Assembly: GCA_002347035.1 (NCBI GenBank)
Contig: DEAM01000010.1
Location: 1 to 6,322 of the forward strand
Length of the DNA stretch: 6,322 nucleotides
From: Gemmatimonadales bacterium UBA2982
GTDB taxonomy: Bacteria > Gemmatimonadota > Gemmatimonadetes > Longimicrobiales > Gaopeijiaceae
Direction of reading: 5' to 3'
Shown: piece after piece, positions 1 to 6,141 of the stretch
How positions within the stretch are numbered: the first letter of the stretch is position 1
Layout of the letters: each line of letters opens with the position of its first letter
Translations under genes and position numbers: made by a program
The notes under the pieces: model-generated
What the model was told of the DNA's origin: nothing
Database searches by the model: none
Seen by the model: the letters and a program-made list of their open reading frames with translations, nothing else

Positions 1-309
1 GTGGTGTTTGTGCTCATTGATAACAATGGCGGTGGGATCTTTCACATGTTGCCAGTAGCTGAGCATGAGCCTGATTTCACGCGACTCATAGCTACGCCCC
101 ATGGCCTAGACCTTAGCCATGCAGCTGCCCTTCACGGAATCGTATTACGAGACGTCACTATTCCAGAGCTGACAGAAGAGCTTGGACGGGCTGTGGCGGA
201 CGGTGTAACGACAGTGTTGAGGGTCCAAACTGATCGTATTGAGAGCCATCGGCGCCGGGTCGAGTTAGCAGAGGCAGTTGGACGGAGTGTGCGAGAAGCG
301 CTTAGATAG
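1..309 (+). CDS. menD: MenD, SEPHCHC synthase, C-terminal fragment (5' end outside window)
   Basis: This is the last 102 residues or so of a thiamine-diphosphate enzyme normally about 550 residues long; the reading frame runs off the left edge. The GTG at base 1 is probably an internal valine codon, because the protein opens in the middle of the ThDP-binding domain. The run VLIDNNGGGIFHMLP (residues 4-18) matches the end of the ThDP/Mg-binding motif of MenD, which has NNxGGxIF in this family. TPHGLDLSHAAALHG (32-46) matches the family's conserved segment after it. MenD joins isochorismate and 2-oxoglutarate to form 2-succinyl-5-enolpyruvyl-6-hydroxy-3-cyclohexene-1-carboxylate, the first committed menaquinone step, in the cytoplasm. 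The stop is TAG at 307-309. The gene menB follows after 30 bp, which supports the assignment over other ThDP enzymes such as acetolactate synthase. Confidence 0.9.
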   Translation: MVFVLIDNNGGGIFHMLPVAEHEPDFTRLIATPHGLDLSHAAALHGIVLRDVTIPELTEELGRAVADGVTTVLRVQTDRIESHRRRVELAEAVGRSVREALR

Positions 310-320
310 CCAAGCGTTCC

Positions 321-327
321 AAAGGAG
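321..327 (+). promoter_or_regulatory. Ribosome binding site for menB
   Basis: AAAGGAG lies 12 bases before the ATG at 340. The spacing is a little long, but it is the best Shine-Dalgarno match in the 30-bp gap after menD. It favours the ATG at 340 over the in-frame ATG at 346, which would be 18 bases away. Confidence 0.55.
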
Positions 328-339
328 AAAGCCCAGGAA

Positions 340-1179
340 ATGACTATGCCGGACTGGAAAGAAGTGAAGGCTTACGATGACATCACATACCACAAGAGTG
401 GTGGTGTCGCGCGTATCGCGTTCAACCGTCCCGAGGTACGGAACGCATTCCGTCCAGACACACTTATCGAGATGCAGGAAGCCTTCAAGGATGCAGGTGA
501 GGATACCGACATTGGGGTCGTGCTTCTAACTGGCAACGGCCCGGCGAAGGATGGGAAATGGGCCTTCTGCGCCGGTGGTGACCAAAAAGCGCGAGGTGAC
601 GCCGGTTACGTTGGGTCCGCGGGTATACCTCGGCTTAATGTGCTCGAGCTCCAGCGCTACATGCGGTCGATGCCGAAGCCAGTAATCGCTCTAGTTGCCG
701 GGTACGCAATCGGGGGCGGCCACGTGCTGCACGTGGTGTGTGATATGACAATCGCGGCAGACAATGCTGTCTTTGGTCAAACAGGACCGATCGTGGGCTC
801 CTTCGACGGAGGATTCGGATCTTCATTTCTTGCGCGCCACGTAGGCCAGAAGCGTGCCCGAGAAATATGGTACCTATGCAGGCAGTATTCAGCTGAGGAA
901 GCCTACGAGATGGGCATGGTGAACAAGGTCGTGTCGCTAGAACGGTTAGAGGCAGAGGGTTGGCAGTGGGCCCAGGAGATCCTGGAAAAGAGCCCATTGG
1001 CGATCCGGTTACTGAAGAGTGCATTCAACGCTGACGTGGACGGACAGGCGGGCCTGCAAGAGCTGGCAGGGAATGCCACCCTCCTGTTTTATATGACCGA
1101 GCAGGGCCAAGAGGGTAGGAACGCTTACGTGGAGAAACGCAGGCCCGAATTCCAGAAGTATCCTTGGCTTCCCTGGTAG
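340..1179 (+). CDS. menB: MenB, 1,4-dihydroxy-2-naphthoyl-CoA synthase
   Basis: This is a full-length crotonase-fold enzyme of 279 residues (E. coli MenB has 285). It catalyses the intramolecular Claisen-type ring closure of o-succinylbenzoyl-CoA to DHNA-CoA in the cytoplasm. Visible family motifs are FNRPEVRNAFRP (28-39, CoA binding), CAGGDQ (77-82), GYAIGGGHVLH (121-131, oxyanion region), GQTGPIVGSFDGGFGS (146-161, with S154 and D156), CRQYSAEEAYEMGMVN (180-195) and the MenB-specific tail YMTEQGQEGRNAYVEKRRPEF, which starts at Y251. The QTGP form, with Gly149, is that of the bicarbonate-dependent class (E. coli type); the other class has Asp at this site. The tail and the SFDGG motif separate it from ordinary enoyl-CoA hydratases. 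It lies between menD and the isomerase gene; the next start is 9 bp past its TAG. Confidence 0.97.
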   Translation: MTMPDWKEVKAYDDITYHKSGGVARIAFNRPEVRNAFRPDTLIEMQEAFKDAGEDTDIGVVLLTGNGPAKDGKWAFCAGGDQKARGDAGYVGSAGIPRLNVLELQRYMRSMPKPVIALVAGYAIGGGHVLHVVCDMTIAADNAVFGQTGPIVGSFDGGFGSSFLARHVGQKRAREIWYLCRQYSAEEAYEMGMVNKVVSLERLEAEGWQWAQEILEKSPLAIRLLKSAFNADVDGQAGLQELAGNATLLFYMTEQGQEGRNAYVEKRRPEFQKYPWLPW

Positions 1180-1188
1180 AGAAGACCT

Positions 1189-1848
1189 ATGAGAAAGTGC
1201 AGACCCGTATGGATAGCATCTCTCGTTGGCCTAATGTGGGTATTAGCCTGCGGCCCCAACCAGGCGCTATGGGAACCAACGCCCGAGATGGTTTCGACTG
1301 AAGCTCCTGACTCGTTTGTCGTCGAGGTGGAGACCAGCGAGGGCAGCTTCCAGGTGAAGATGATCCGCGAGTGGTCCCCGCTCGGTGTCGACCGCGTTTA
1401 CCACCTAATGAGCAACGACTTTTATGCTGGCGCCCGCTTCTACCGCGTGTTACCCGAATTCGTAGCCCAATGGGGTTTTTCGGGTAATCCAGCCCTCGAT
1501 TCGATCTGGGAGGACCGCACCCTTGAAGATGAGCCTACGGTAGCCAGCAATGTTCGTGGTACGGTCAGCTTTGCGCGGGCTGGGCGTCGGTCGCGCAATT
1601 TCACGCTCTTTATCAACCTCGTCGATAATGAACGACTCGATGGGTTGCTCTCCGGAGGCGTGGTAGGGTATCCACCAATAGGTAGGGTTGAGAGGGGGCT
1701 CGAGGTTGTCGATGGCTTTTACGCGGGCTACCAAAACGACCCGCCTTTTCAGGATTCCCTTGAAATACGTGGAAACGCGTACCTTAGGCAGAGCTACCCG
1801 CAGCTCGACTCCATCATAAGCACGCGCGTGATCACAGGGTGGCCTTGA
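1189..1848 (+). CDS. Lipoprotein cyclophilin-type peptidyl-prolyl cis-trans isomerase
   Basis: A 219-residue exported cyclophilin. The N-terminus has basic residues, a hydrophobic stretch (7-20) and a lipobox-like VLAC ending at Cys21, then a short linker to the cyclophilin domain at about 42-185. FYRVLPEFVAQWG (84-96) corresponds to the catalytic segment and keeps Arg86, Phe91 and Gln94. RGTVSFAR (123-130) and FINLVDNERLDG (141-152) are also typical. The usual SQFFI reads FTLFI here, so the conserved Gln is Thr139. GRVERGLEVVDGFYAGY (165-181) and the tail GNAYLRQSYPQLDSI (195-209) resemble a bacterial subgroup of cyclophilins that I recognise only from general knowledge. It likely assists folding of envelope proteins at proline bonds. 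It sits inside the men operon, 9 bp after menB and overlapping menA by 10 bp, which suggests coupled translation; no role in menaquinone synthesis is known. Start: ATG with only a weak purine-rich RBS. Confidence 0.88.
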   Translation: MRKCRPVWIASLVGLMWVLACGPNQALWEPTPEMVSTEAPDSFVVEVETSEGSFQVKMIREWSPLGVDRVYHLMSNDFYAGARFYRVLPEFVAQWGFSGNPALDSIWEDRTLEDEPTVASNVRGTVSFARAGRRSRNFTLFINLVDNERLDGLLSGGVVGYPPIGRVERGLEVVDGFYAGYQNDPPFQDSLEIRGNAYLRQSYPQLDSIISTRVITGWP

Positions 1849-2738
1849 GCGCAAAGGTCACACGACTCCAAGCCTGGGTTCTCGCCGCTCGGCCCAAGAC
1901 ACTCACAGCAGCGGTTGCACCTGTGCTCGTGGGTACCGGGCTCGCGGCCCACGATGGAGCTTTGGCGATCCTCCCGGCTGCGGCTGCTCTCCTAGGCGCG
2001 GTCTTAATCCAAATCGGCACAAACCTAGCGAATGACTACTATGACTTTGTTCGTGGAGCTGATACTGAGGATCGCGTAGGGCCCATTAGGGTGACTCAGG
2101 CCGGTCTACTGTCGCCCGCGAGTGTCCGTAATGCCATGGCAGGAGTGCTAACCAGTGCCGTGTTTGTCGGAGTCTACCTCGTAGCTATCGGCGGATGGCC
2201 GATTGTCTGGATTGGTTTGGCCTCGGTCGCGTGTGCAGTCCTCTATACGGGAGGACCATTTCCGTTGGCTTATCACGGGCTGGGTGACGTCTTCGTCTTC
2301 GTCTTCTTCGGGCTTGTTGCTGTGGGAGGCACCTATTTTGTGCAGGCACTTTCTTGGTCTCCGGACGTGCTCTTGGCGGGTGCGGCTATGGGGTCCCTAA
2401 ACACCGCGATACTCGTTGTGAATAACCTTAGGGACATCGAGACAGACGCCAGGGTCGGCAAGCGCACGCTTGCAGTCCGCTTAGGGCCTATCAGAACGAA
2501 GGTGGAATTTGGCGTACTTATTCTGTTTGCCCTGGTGGCTCCCGTTGTCGGCGTTCTTTTCTTCGGCTGGCCTATAGCCTCATTGGTCGCGCTTGTCGCC
2601 GCCCCTTTCTGCCGTGAGCCTCTGCGTGCCGTCGCCAACTTCAGCAATCCCCGGGAGCTCATTCCGGCGTTGGGTGCTACAGCGAGGGTCGTGGCGATCT
2701 ATGGGCTGAGTCTTGCTCTAGGTCTAGGTCTGGGCTGA
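1839..2738 (+). CDS. menA: MenA, 1,4-dihydroxy-2-naphthoate polyprenyltransferase
   Basis: A 299-residue membrane prenyltransferase of the UbiA superfamily, close to the family's usual length. It attaches a polyprenyl chain to DHNA with loss of CO2, giving demethylmenaquinone in the inner membrane. The first Mg/diphosphate motif is NLANDYYDFVRGADTEDRVGP (N62 to P82; N65, D66, D69 and D75). The second is NNLRDIETDARVGKRTLAVR, which begins at N195 (R198, D199, D203, K208). RPKTL (18-22) near the start is typical of MenA. Hydrophobic segments, probably eight or nine helices, cover most of the remainder, for example about 23-35, 42-60, 101-118, 122-137, 150-170, 178-195, 224-256 and 283-298. GTG at 1839 overlaps the isomerase gene by 10 bp. 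A TTG at 1845 is an alternative: AGGG at 1836-1839 lies 5 bases before it, a better RBS spacing, and would shorten the protein by two residues. Confidence 0.96.
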   Translation: MALSAKVTRLQAWVLAARPKTLTAAVAPVLVGTGLAAHDGALAILPAAAALLGAVLIQIGTNLANDYYDFVRGADTEDRVGPIRVTQAGLLSPASVRNAMAGVLTSAVFVGVYLVAIGGWPIVWIGLASVACAVLYTGGPFPLAYHGLGDVFVFVFFGLVAVGGTYFVQALSWSPDVLLAGAAMGSLNTAILVVNNLRDIETDARVGKRTLAVRLGPIRTKVEFGVLILFALVAPVVGVLFFGWPIASLVALVAAPFCREPLRAVANFSNPRELIPALGATARVVAIYGLSLALGLGLG

Positions 2739-2740
2739 GG

Positions 2741-4030
2741 GTGATCGACCTTCTGAGCTGCATCGATATGGATGCTGAAGCTACCGCTCTTGAGAGCGAT
2801 GACCGGTCTTGGACGTACCGCGAACTTGATAAGGCGGTAGAACAACGGGCGGTTGATCTGCATTCCGGTGGAGTGACTCGGGGCTGCGTCGTGCCATTGG
2901 TGGTTCGCCAAGACGCTGAGAGTGTGATTGACTTGCTGGCGCACTGGCGTGCAGGTGCGACTCCCGCACCCCTTAACTCCAGGCTTCGCCTCGCTGAGCG
3001 TGAAGCCGCCCTGAGTGCGCTTGCCGGCATTGAGGCGTCCGCCGCCCAAGTAGTTCTTTGGACGTCTGGCACTGGTGGCCAGCCACGGGGGGTCGCGATT
3101 TCAATTGAGGCACTCCAAGCCAATGCTCGCGCTTCTGCAGAGCGACTTGAGTTGAGTCGGGAAGACACCTGGCTCGTGTCTTTGTCACCAGCTCATGTGG
3201 GTGGCCTCGTACTGATCACTCGTTCGCTTCTCTTGGGCAGCCGCCTGCTTGCGTGCGGTCCATTCAATGCCGAGCGCGTTAACCAGCGTCTCTCTGAGAT
3301 CACGCATATTTCGCTAGTGCCGACGCAGCTCAGTCGGATTCTCGAATTACGAAATGGGCAACCTCCACCCGAGACGTTTCAATGTGCCTTAGTCGGGGGT
3401 GCTCAAACTCCCAAGGGCCTTCTCGATCGTGCTGTCTCTACCGGATGGCCGATTGCGTTGACTTATGGTCTAACTGAGCTGACGTCCCAGGTGGCGACGG
3501 CACCCCCAGAGTTGACCCGGAAGAAGCCAGGTACGGTCGGCGCGCCGCTTTCCGGCGTAGAAGTTCGCCTTGATGAGCGTGGTGAGATACAGGTACGTGG
3601 CGATACGCTTGCTTCTGGTTACGTGGGCGACTACTCCGAGAGTCTTACTGACGGCGAGGGCTGGCACTGGACAGGTGATCTGGGTTCGTTTGATAGCGAC
3701 GGTCACTTATGGATTACCGGTCGCCGCACCGACCGGATCGTGACCGGAGGGGTAACAGTGGACGCTGCCGAAGTTGAGGAGGCGCTTAGGTCCCATCCTG
3801 CTGTGGCTGACGCGTGTGTGGTTGGGATTCCTGACGAAGAGTGGGGCGAGCGAGTTGGAGCGTGGGTCGAGCTAGCTGACGAAGGTCCTACTAGGGCAGT
3901 CCTGGATGCTCACCTGCGCGAGCTGCTGAGTTCATCCAAAATCCCACGCAGCTATCACTTTGGAACACCCGTACCGCGTAACGCGAATGGCAAGCTCGAT
4001 CGGACGACGGTAAGACAGGTCTTATCGTAG
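2741..4030 (+). CDS. menE: MenE, o-succinylbenzoate-CoA ligase
   Basis: A 429-residue adenylate-forming (ANL) enzyme. It activates o-succinylbenzoate through an acyl-AMP to OSB-CoA, the MenB substrate. Motifs in order: RSWTYRELD (22-30, N-terminal entry), the P-loop WTSGTGGQPRG (107-117; SGTGG in place of the common SGTTG), TYGLTELTSQV (241-251, with Glu246), WTGDLGSFDSDGHLWITGRRTDRI (310-333; Asp313 contacts ribose, Arg328), hinge/A8 GGVTVDAAEVEEAL (336-349) and PRNANGKLDR (412-421, catalytic Lys418). The P-loop sits near residue 108, against roughly 150 in E. coli and Bacillus MenE, so the N-terminal subdomain is short; actinobacterial MenE is similarly compact. Motifs alone would allow another acyl-CoA ligase; the men neighbourhood makes MenE very likely. 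GTG at 2741 begins 2 bp after the menA stop, with AGG directly against it. ATG at 2768 (residue 10) is an alternative start without a visible RBS. Confidence 0.92.
   Translation: MIDLLSCIDMDAEATALESDDRSWTYRELDKAVEQRAVDLHSGGVTRGCVVPLVVRQDAESVIDLLAHWRAGATPAPLNSRLRLAEREAALSALAGIEASAAQVVLWTSGTGGQPRGVAISIEALQANARASAERLELSREDTWLVSLSPAHVGGLVLITRSLLLGSRLLACGPFNAERVNQRLSEITHISLVPTQLSRILELRNGQPPPETFQCALVGGAQTPKGLLDRAVSTGWPIALTYGLTELTSQVATAPPELTRKKPGTVGAPLSGVEVRLDERGEIQVRGDTLASGYVGDYSESLTDGEGWHWTGDLGSFDSDGHLWITGRRTDRIVTGGVTVDAAEVEEALRSHPAVADACVVGIPDEEWGERVGAWVELADEGPTRAVLDAHLRELLSSSKIPRSYHFGTPVPRNANGKLDRTTVRQVLS
4007..4028 (+). other. Inverted repeat across the menE stop codon at the convergent junction
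   Basis: The arms ACGGTAAGAC and GTCTTATCGT pair over 10 positions (one G-T wobble) around a 2-base centre, or 9 positions with a 4-base loop. The hairpin ends on the T of the menE TAG. No run of T follows on either strand, so it does not look like a standard intrinsic terminator. It could end or stabilise the 3' end of the men mRNA, or act for both converging transcripts, because menE and galM leave only 2 bp between their stops. Confidence 0.35.
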
Positions 4031-4032
4031 CG

Positions 4033-5175
4033 TCACCTTAATTGGCTCACTGAGAACGCGAACACGGTCTGAGATGTGAACTCCTCACCAGGACGAAGGA
4101 TCGTAGAAGGAAAGTCCGGCTGATTCGGAGAGTCTGGATAGTGCTGTGTCTCTAGACACAAGCCGCCCCGTCTATTGTACGTACGGCCTAATTTTCCCGT
4201 CATCTCACGGAGCCCGTTAGCGGTGTAAAGCTGCATGCCTGGCTCGGTTGTGTATACATCGAGGATGCGCCCTGAATTAGGCTCTTCGACGTGAGCAGCA
4301 CGGGTTAGTCCAGGCCCGGAGCGGTTTAAGACAAAGTTGTGATCGTAGCCCCCACCAATGCGTAGCTCAGGGTGGTCATCGTCGATACGTGCCCCAACCG
4401 GGAGAGGCGCACGAAAATCAAGCGGCGTACCTGCCACGGGCTCGATTGAGCCCGTGGGGATTTGTGTAGAGTCGAACGGTGTGTAACGGTCAGCGTCGAT
4501 TGTGAGAACATGATCATGAACTGTCCCCGCACCTGCTCCTGCAAGGTTGAAGTAGGTGTGCTGGGACAGATTGATGTGGGTGGCCCGATCGGTGGTCGCT
4601 GAGTAATCAACGACTAGTTCGTCGTTGTCTGTAAGCGTATAACTGACGGTTACCAAGACGGTTCCCGGGTACCCTTCGTGACCGTCCGGATTAGTGTGGG
4701 TGAAAGTCACACGGACCCCTCGATCAGTCTGCCCAGTCTCTGCTTGCCACAACATCTTGTCGAAGCCCTGGATTCCGCCGTGTAGGTGATTGGGGCCATT
4801 GTTTCTTGCAAGAGTATACGTCTGGTTATCAAGCGTGAACTGACCTCCAGCGATGCGGTTTGCGTAACGGCCGACCACAGTGCCGAACTGTGGGTGCCCC
4901 TGCACGTACTGGTCGAGATCGTCGAAGCCAAGGACCACATCATCCAACGTGCCCTCCCGGTCTGGCACTCGTATCGACACGATAATCGCACCGTAGGTCA
5001 TAGCGCGGACCTCGACACCATTAGCGTTAGTCAATCTGACAATCTCTACATGCGTACCATCTGGCATCGTACCGAACAGCTCAGTCTCAACGCTGCTTCG
5101 GTCAAATAGTTGGACCGCTGAACATGCGACGGTCAGCCACGCGAGGAAGACGGATAAGCTTCTAACTCTGTGCAT
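4033..5175 (-). CDS. galM: Exported aldose 1-epimerase (mutarotase)
   Basis: A GalM-family enzyme of 380 residues that interconverts the alpha and beta anomers of sugars such as galactose or glucose. The four active-site positions are present: His132 in NHLHGG, His206 in LSQHTYFNL, Asp278 in GGYDHNFVL and Glu342 in CLETQHYPDSPNQPDFPS. GRYANRIAGG (102-111) is also characteristic. Cytoplasmic GalM is about 340 residues; the excess here is an N-terminal signal: MHRVRSLSVFLAWLTVAC ends in a lipobox-like TVAC (Cys18), so it is probably a lipoprotein, though Thr at -3 is not ideal. The ATG at 5175 is chosen because it gives a compact signal peptide. A GTG at 5190 would add five residues, but AGAAGG abuts it with no spacing. 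It lies 67 bp downstream of the esterase gene on the same strand and converges on menE. Substrate specificity cannot be read from the sequence. Confidence 0.92.
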   Translation of the reverse strand: MHRVRSLSVFLAWLTVACSAVQLFDRSSVETELFGTMPDGTHVEIVRLTNANGVEVRAMTYGAIIVSIRVPDREGTLDDVVLGFDDLDQYVQGHPQFGTVVGRYANRIAGGQFTLDNQTYTLARNNGPNHLHGGIQGFDKMLWQAETGQTDRGVRVTFTHTNPDGHEGYPGTVLVTVSYTLTDNDELVVDYSATTDRATHINLSQHTYFNLAGAGAGTVHDHVLTIDADRYTPFDSTQIPTGSIEPVAGTPLDFRAPLPVGARIDDDHPELRIGGGYDHNFVLNRSGPGLTRAAHVEEPNSGRILDVYTTEPGMQLYTANGLREMTGKLGRTYNRRGGLCLETQHYPDSPNQPDFPSTILRPGEEFTSQTVFAFSVSQLR

Positions 5176-5242
5176 TGCCTGACGGTGCACCTTCTGGTGA
5201 GCGTGTCTATCAGAACTGACTGTGTACCGGCAAGCAGGTGCT

Positions 5243-6061
5243 CTAGAACTTACTGAAAAAACTCCAGATCAATTCGCTTGCGATTGTGCCTGTTTGATCC
5301 TGAGGGCTAGGCCACTCATGCCCCCAATCGTTAATCCGGTGATACCACACTTCATTGCCGTTTTGGCCATTTCTGTAGTAGAAGGCCTGTGTGCTCGGAG
5401 CTACGAACACACTGTCTATCGTCGTGGTGTTATTCAAACCTGCCCAGAATGAAACGACCTCATCTACATGTGGCGGGCCGGCGATTGGCACAACGCTATC
5501 ATCGATGCCGTGAATCTGCAGGACGGGAGTAGGCTCTGATGGATTGCAGTTATTCCAATCGTATTCACTCATATTACCCGTCACTGAAGCTATTCCTCGA
5601 AAGACGTCGTGAGCCTCACACGCGAGTGTGTAACTCATGTAGCCGCCATTCGACATTCCGAAAGCAAACGTACGCTCAGGATCTAATTGATGCTCGGCTT
5701 GGAGATCTCTAGCCAATTCCGATAAATACGCGACGTCGTCGGTTGAGCTTATAGTCAGGTACCAGTTTGCATTCCAGTACCGCTTGCCATCGCGGTTCGT
5801 TGTTCCGTTGGGGTAGGCTACTGCGAAGCCATGAATATCTGCAGCGTCGTTCATTCCCGAGTACCACTGTAGAATCTCTCCATTACTTCCGTAACCGTGA
5901 AGAGCCAAAAGCAATGGAGCGTTAACTGGCAAGTTATTTGGCTTATATAGGATGTGGCTTCTTTCAGGGGCAGAGTTTTCCGTTCCAATCGAATTTTCGA
6001 CACCGCTCTTACATGCGATGCTCATGAGCAAAAGCACTGGGACGGTTCGCTTCGCGGTCAT
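5243..6061 (-). CDS. LpqC / PHB-depolymerase-like serine esterase, lipoprotein
   Basis: A 272-residue alpha/beta-hydrolase of the extracellular esterase family that includes LpqC, feruloyl and acetylxylan esterases and poly(3-hydroxybutyrate) depolymerases. LALHGYGSNG (52-61) supplies the oxyanion region. GMSNGG (135-140) holds nucleophile Ser137, HGIDDSVVP (184-192) the acid, probably Asp188, and DWGHEWP (245-251) catalytic His248. Cys148 and Cys172 occupy positions often conserved in the family and may form a disulfide. A signal peptide (KR, then hydrophobic 7-16) ends in SIAC, so lipidation at Cys17 is likely. The ATG at 6061 is chosen over a TTG at 6082 because GGAG lies 7 bases upstream. 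The neighbouring mutarotase suggests a carbohydrate ester substrate, such as acetyl or feruloyl groups, but a polyester substrate is not excluded. Its base composition is visibly lower in GC than the men genes. Confidence 0.87.
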   Translation of the reverse strand: MTAKRTVPVLLLMSIACKSGVENSIGTENSAPERSHILYKPNNLPVNAPLLLALHGYGSNGEILQWYSGMNDAADIHGFAVAYPNGTTNRDGKRYWNANWYLTISSTDDVAYLSELARDLQAEHQLDPERTFAFGMSNGGYMSYTLACEAHDVFRGIASVTGNMSEYDWNNCNPSEPTPVLQIHGIDDSVVPIAGPPHVDEVVSFWAGLNNTTTIDSVFVAPSTQAFYYRNGQNGNEVWYHRINDWGHEWPSPQDQTGTIASELIWSFFSKF

Positions 6062-6068
6062 TCGCGAT

Positions 6069-6072
6069 CTCC
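6069..6072 (-). promoter_or_regulatory. Ribosome binding site deciding the esterase start
   Basis: On the minus strand GGAG stands 7 bases before the ATG at 6061, an ideal Shine-Dalgarno spacing. It lies inside the longer frame that would begin at TTG 6082, so it argues for the shorter protein. Confidence 0.6.
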
Positions 6073-6141
6073 ATCTATTCAAGTGCTTTGCCCTTTAGTG
6101 TGCCGCTTCGTTTCGCTTGTTCGCGTGGTCTGACAAAAGGA

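Noticed and set aside
635..1024. A 129-codon minus-strand open frame opposite menB
   Set aside because: Its translation is rich in Pro, Arg and Ser, as expected for a GC-rich shadow, and menB is unmistakable on the other strand.
4786..5109. A 107-codon + strand open frame inside galM
   Set aside because: It lies wholly antisense to a well-conserved epimerase with all four active-site residues, and its translation shows no family features.
5184..5198. Small palindromes near the galM start (CACC-AGAA-GGTG and GGTGCACC)
   Set aside because: Stems of four base pairs are too short to claim regulation of translation.
5176..5242. Possible promoter for galM (TTGCCG, 16 bases, GATAGA on the minus strand)
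   Set aside because: Only 4 of 6 and 3 of 6 positions match the sigma-70 consensus; this is near chance, and read-through from the esterase gene is equally plausible.
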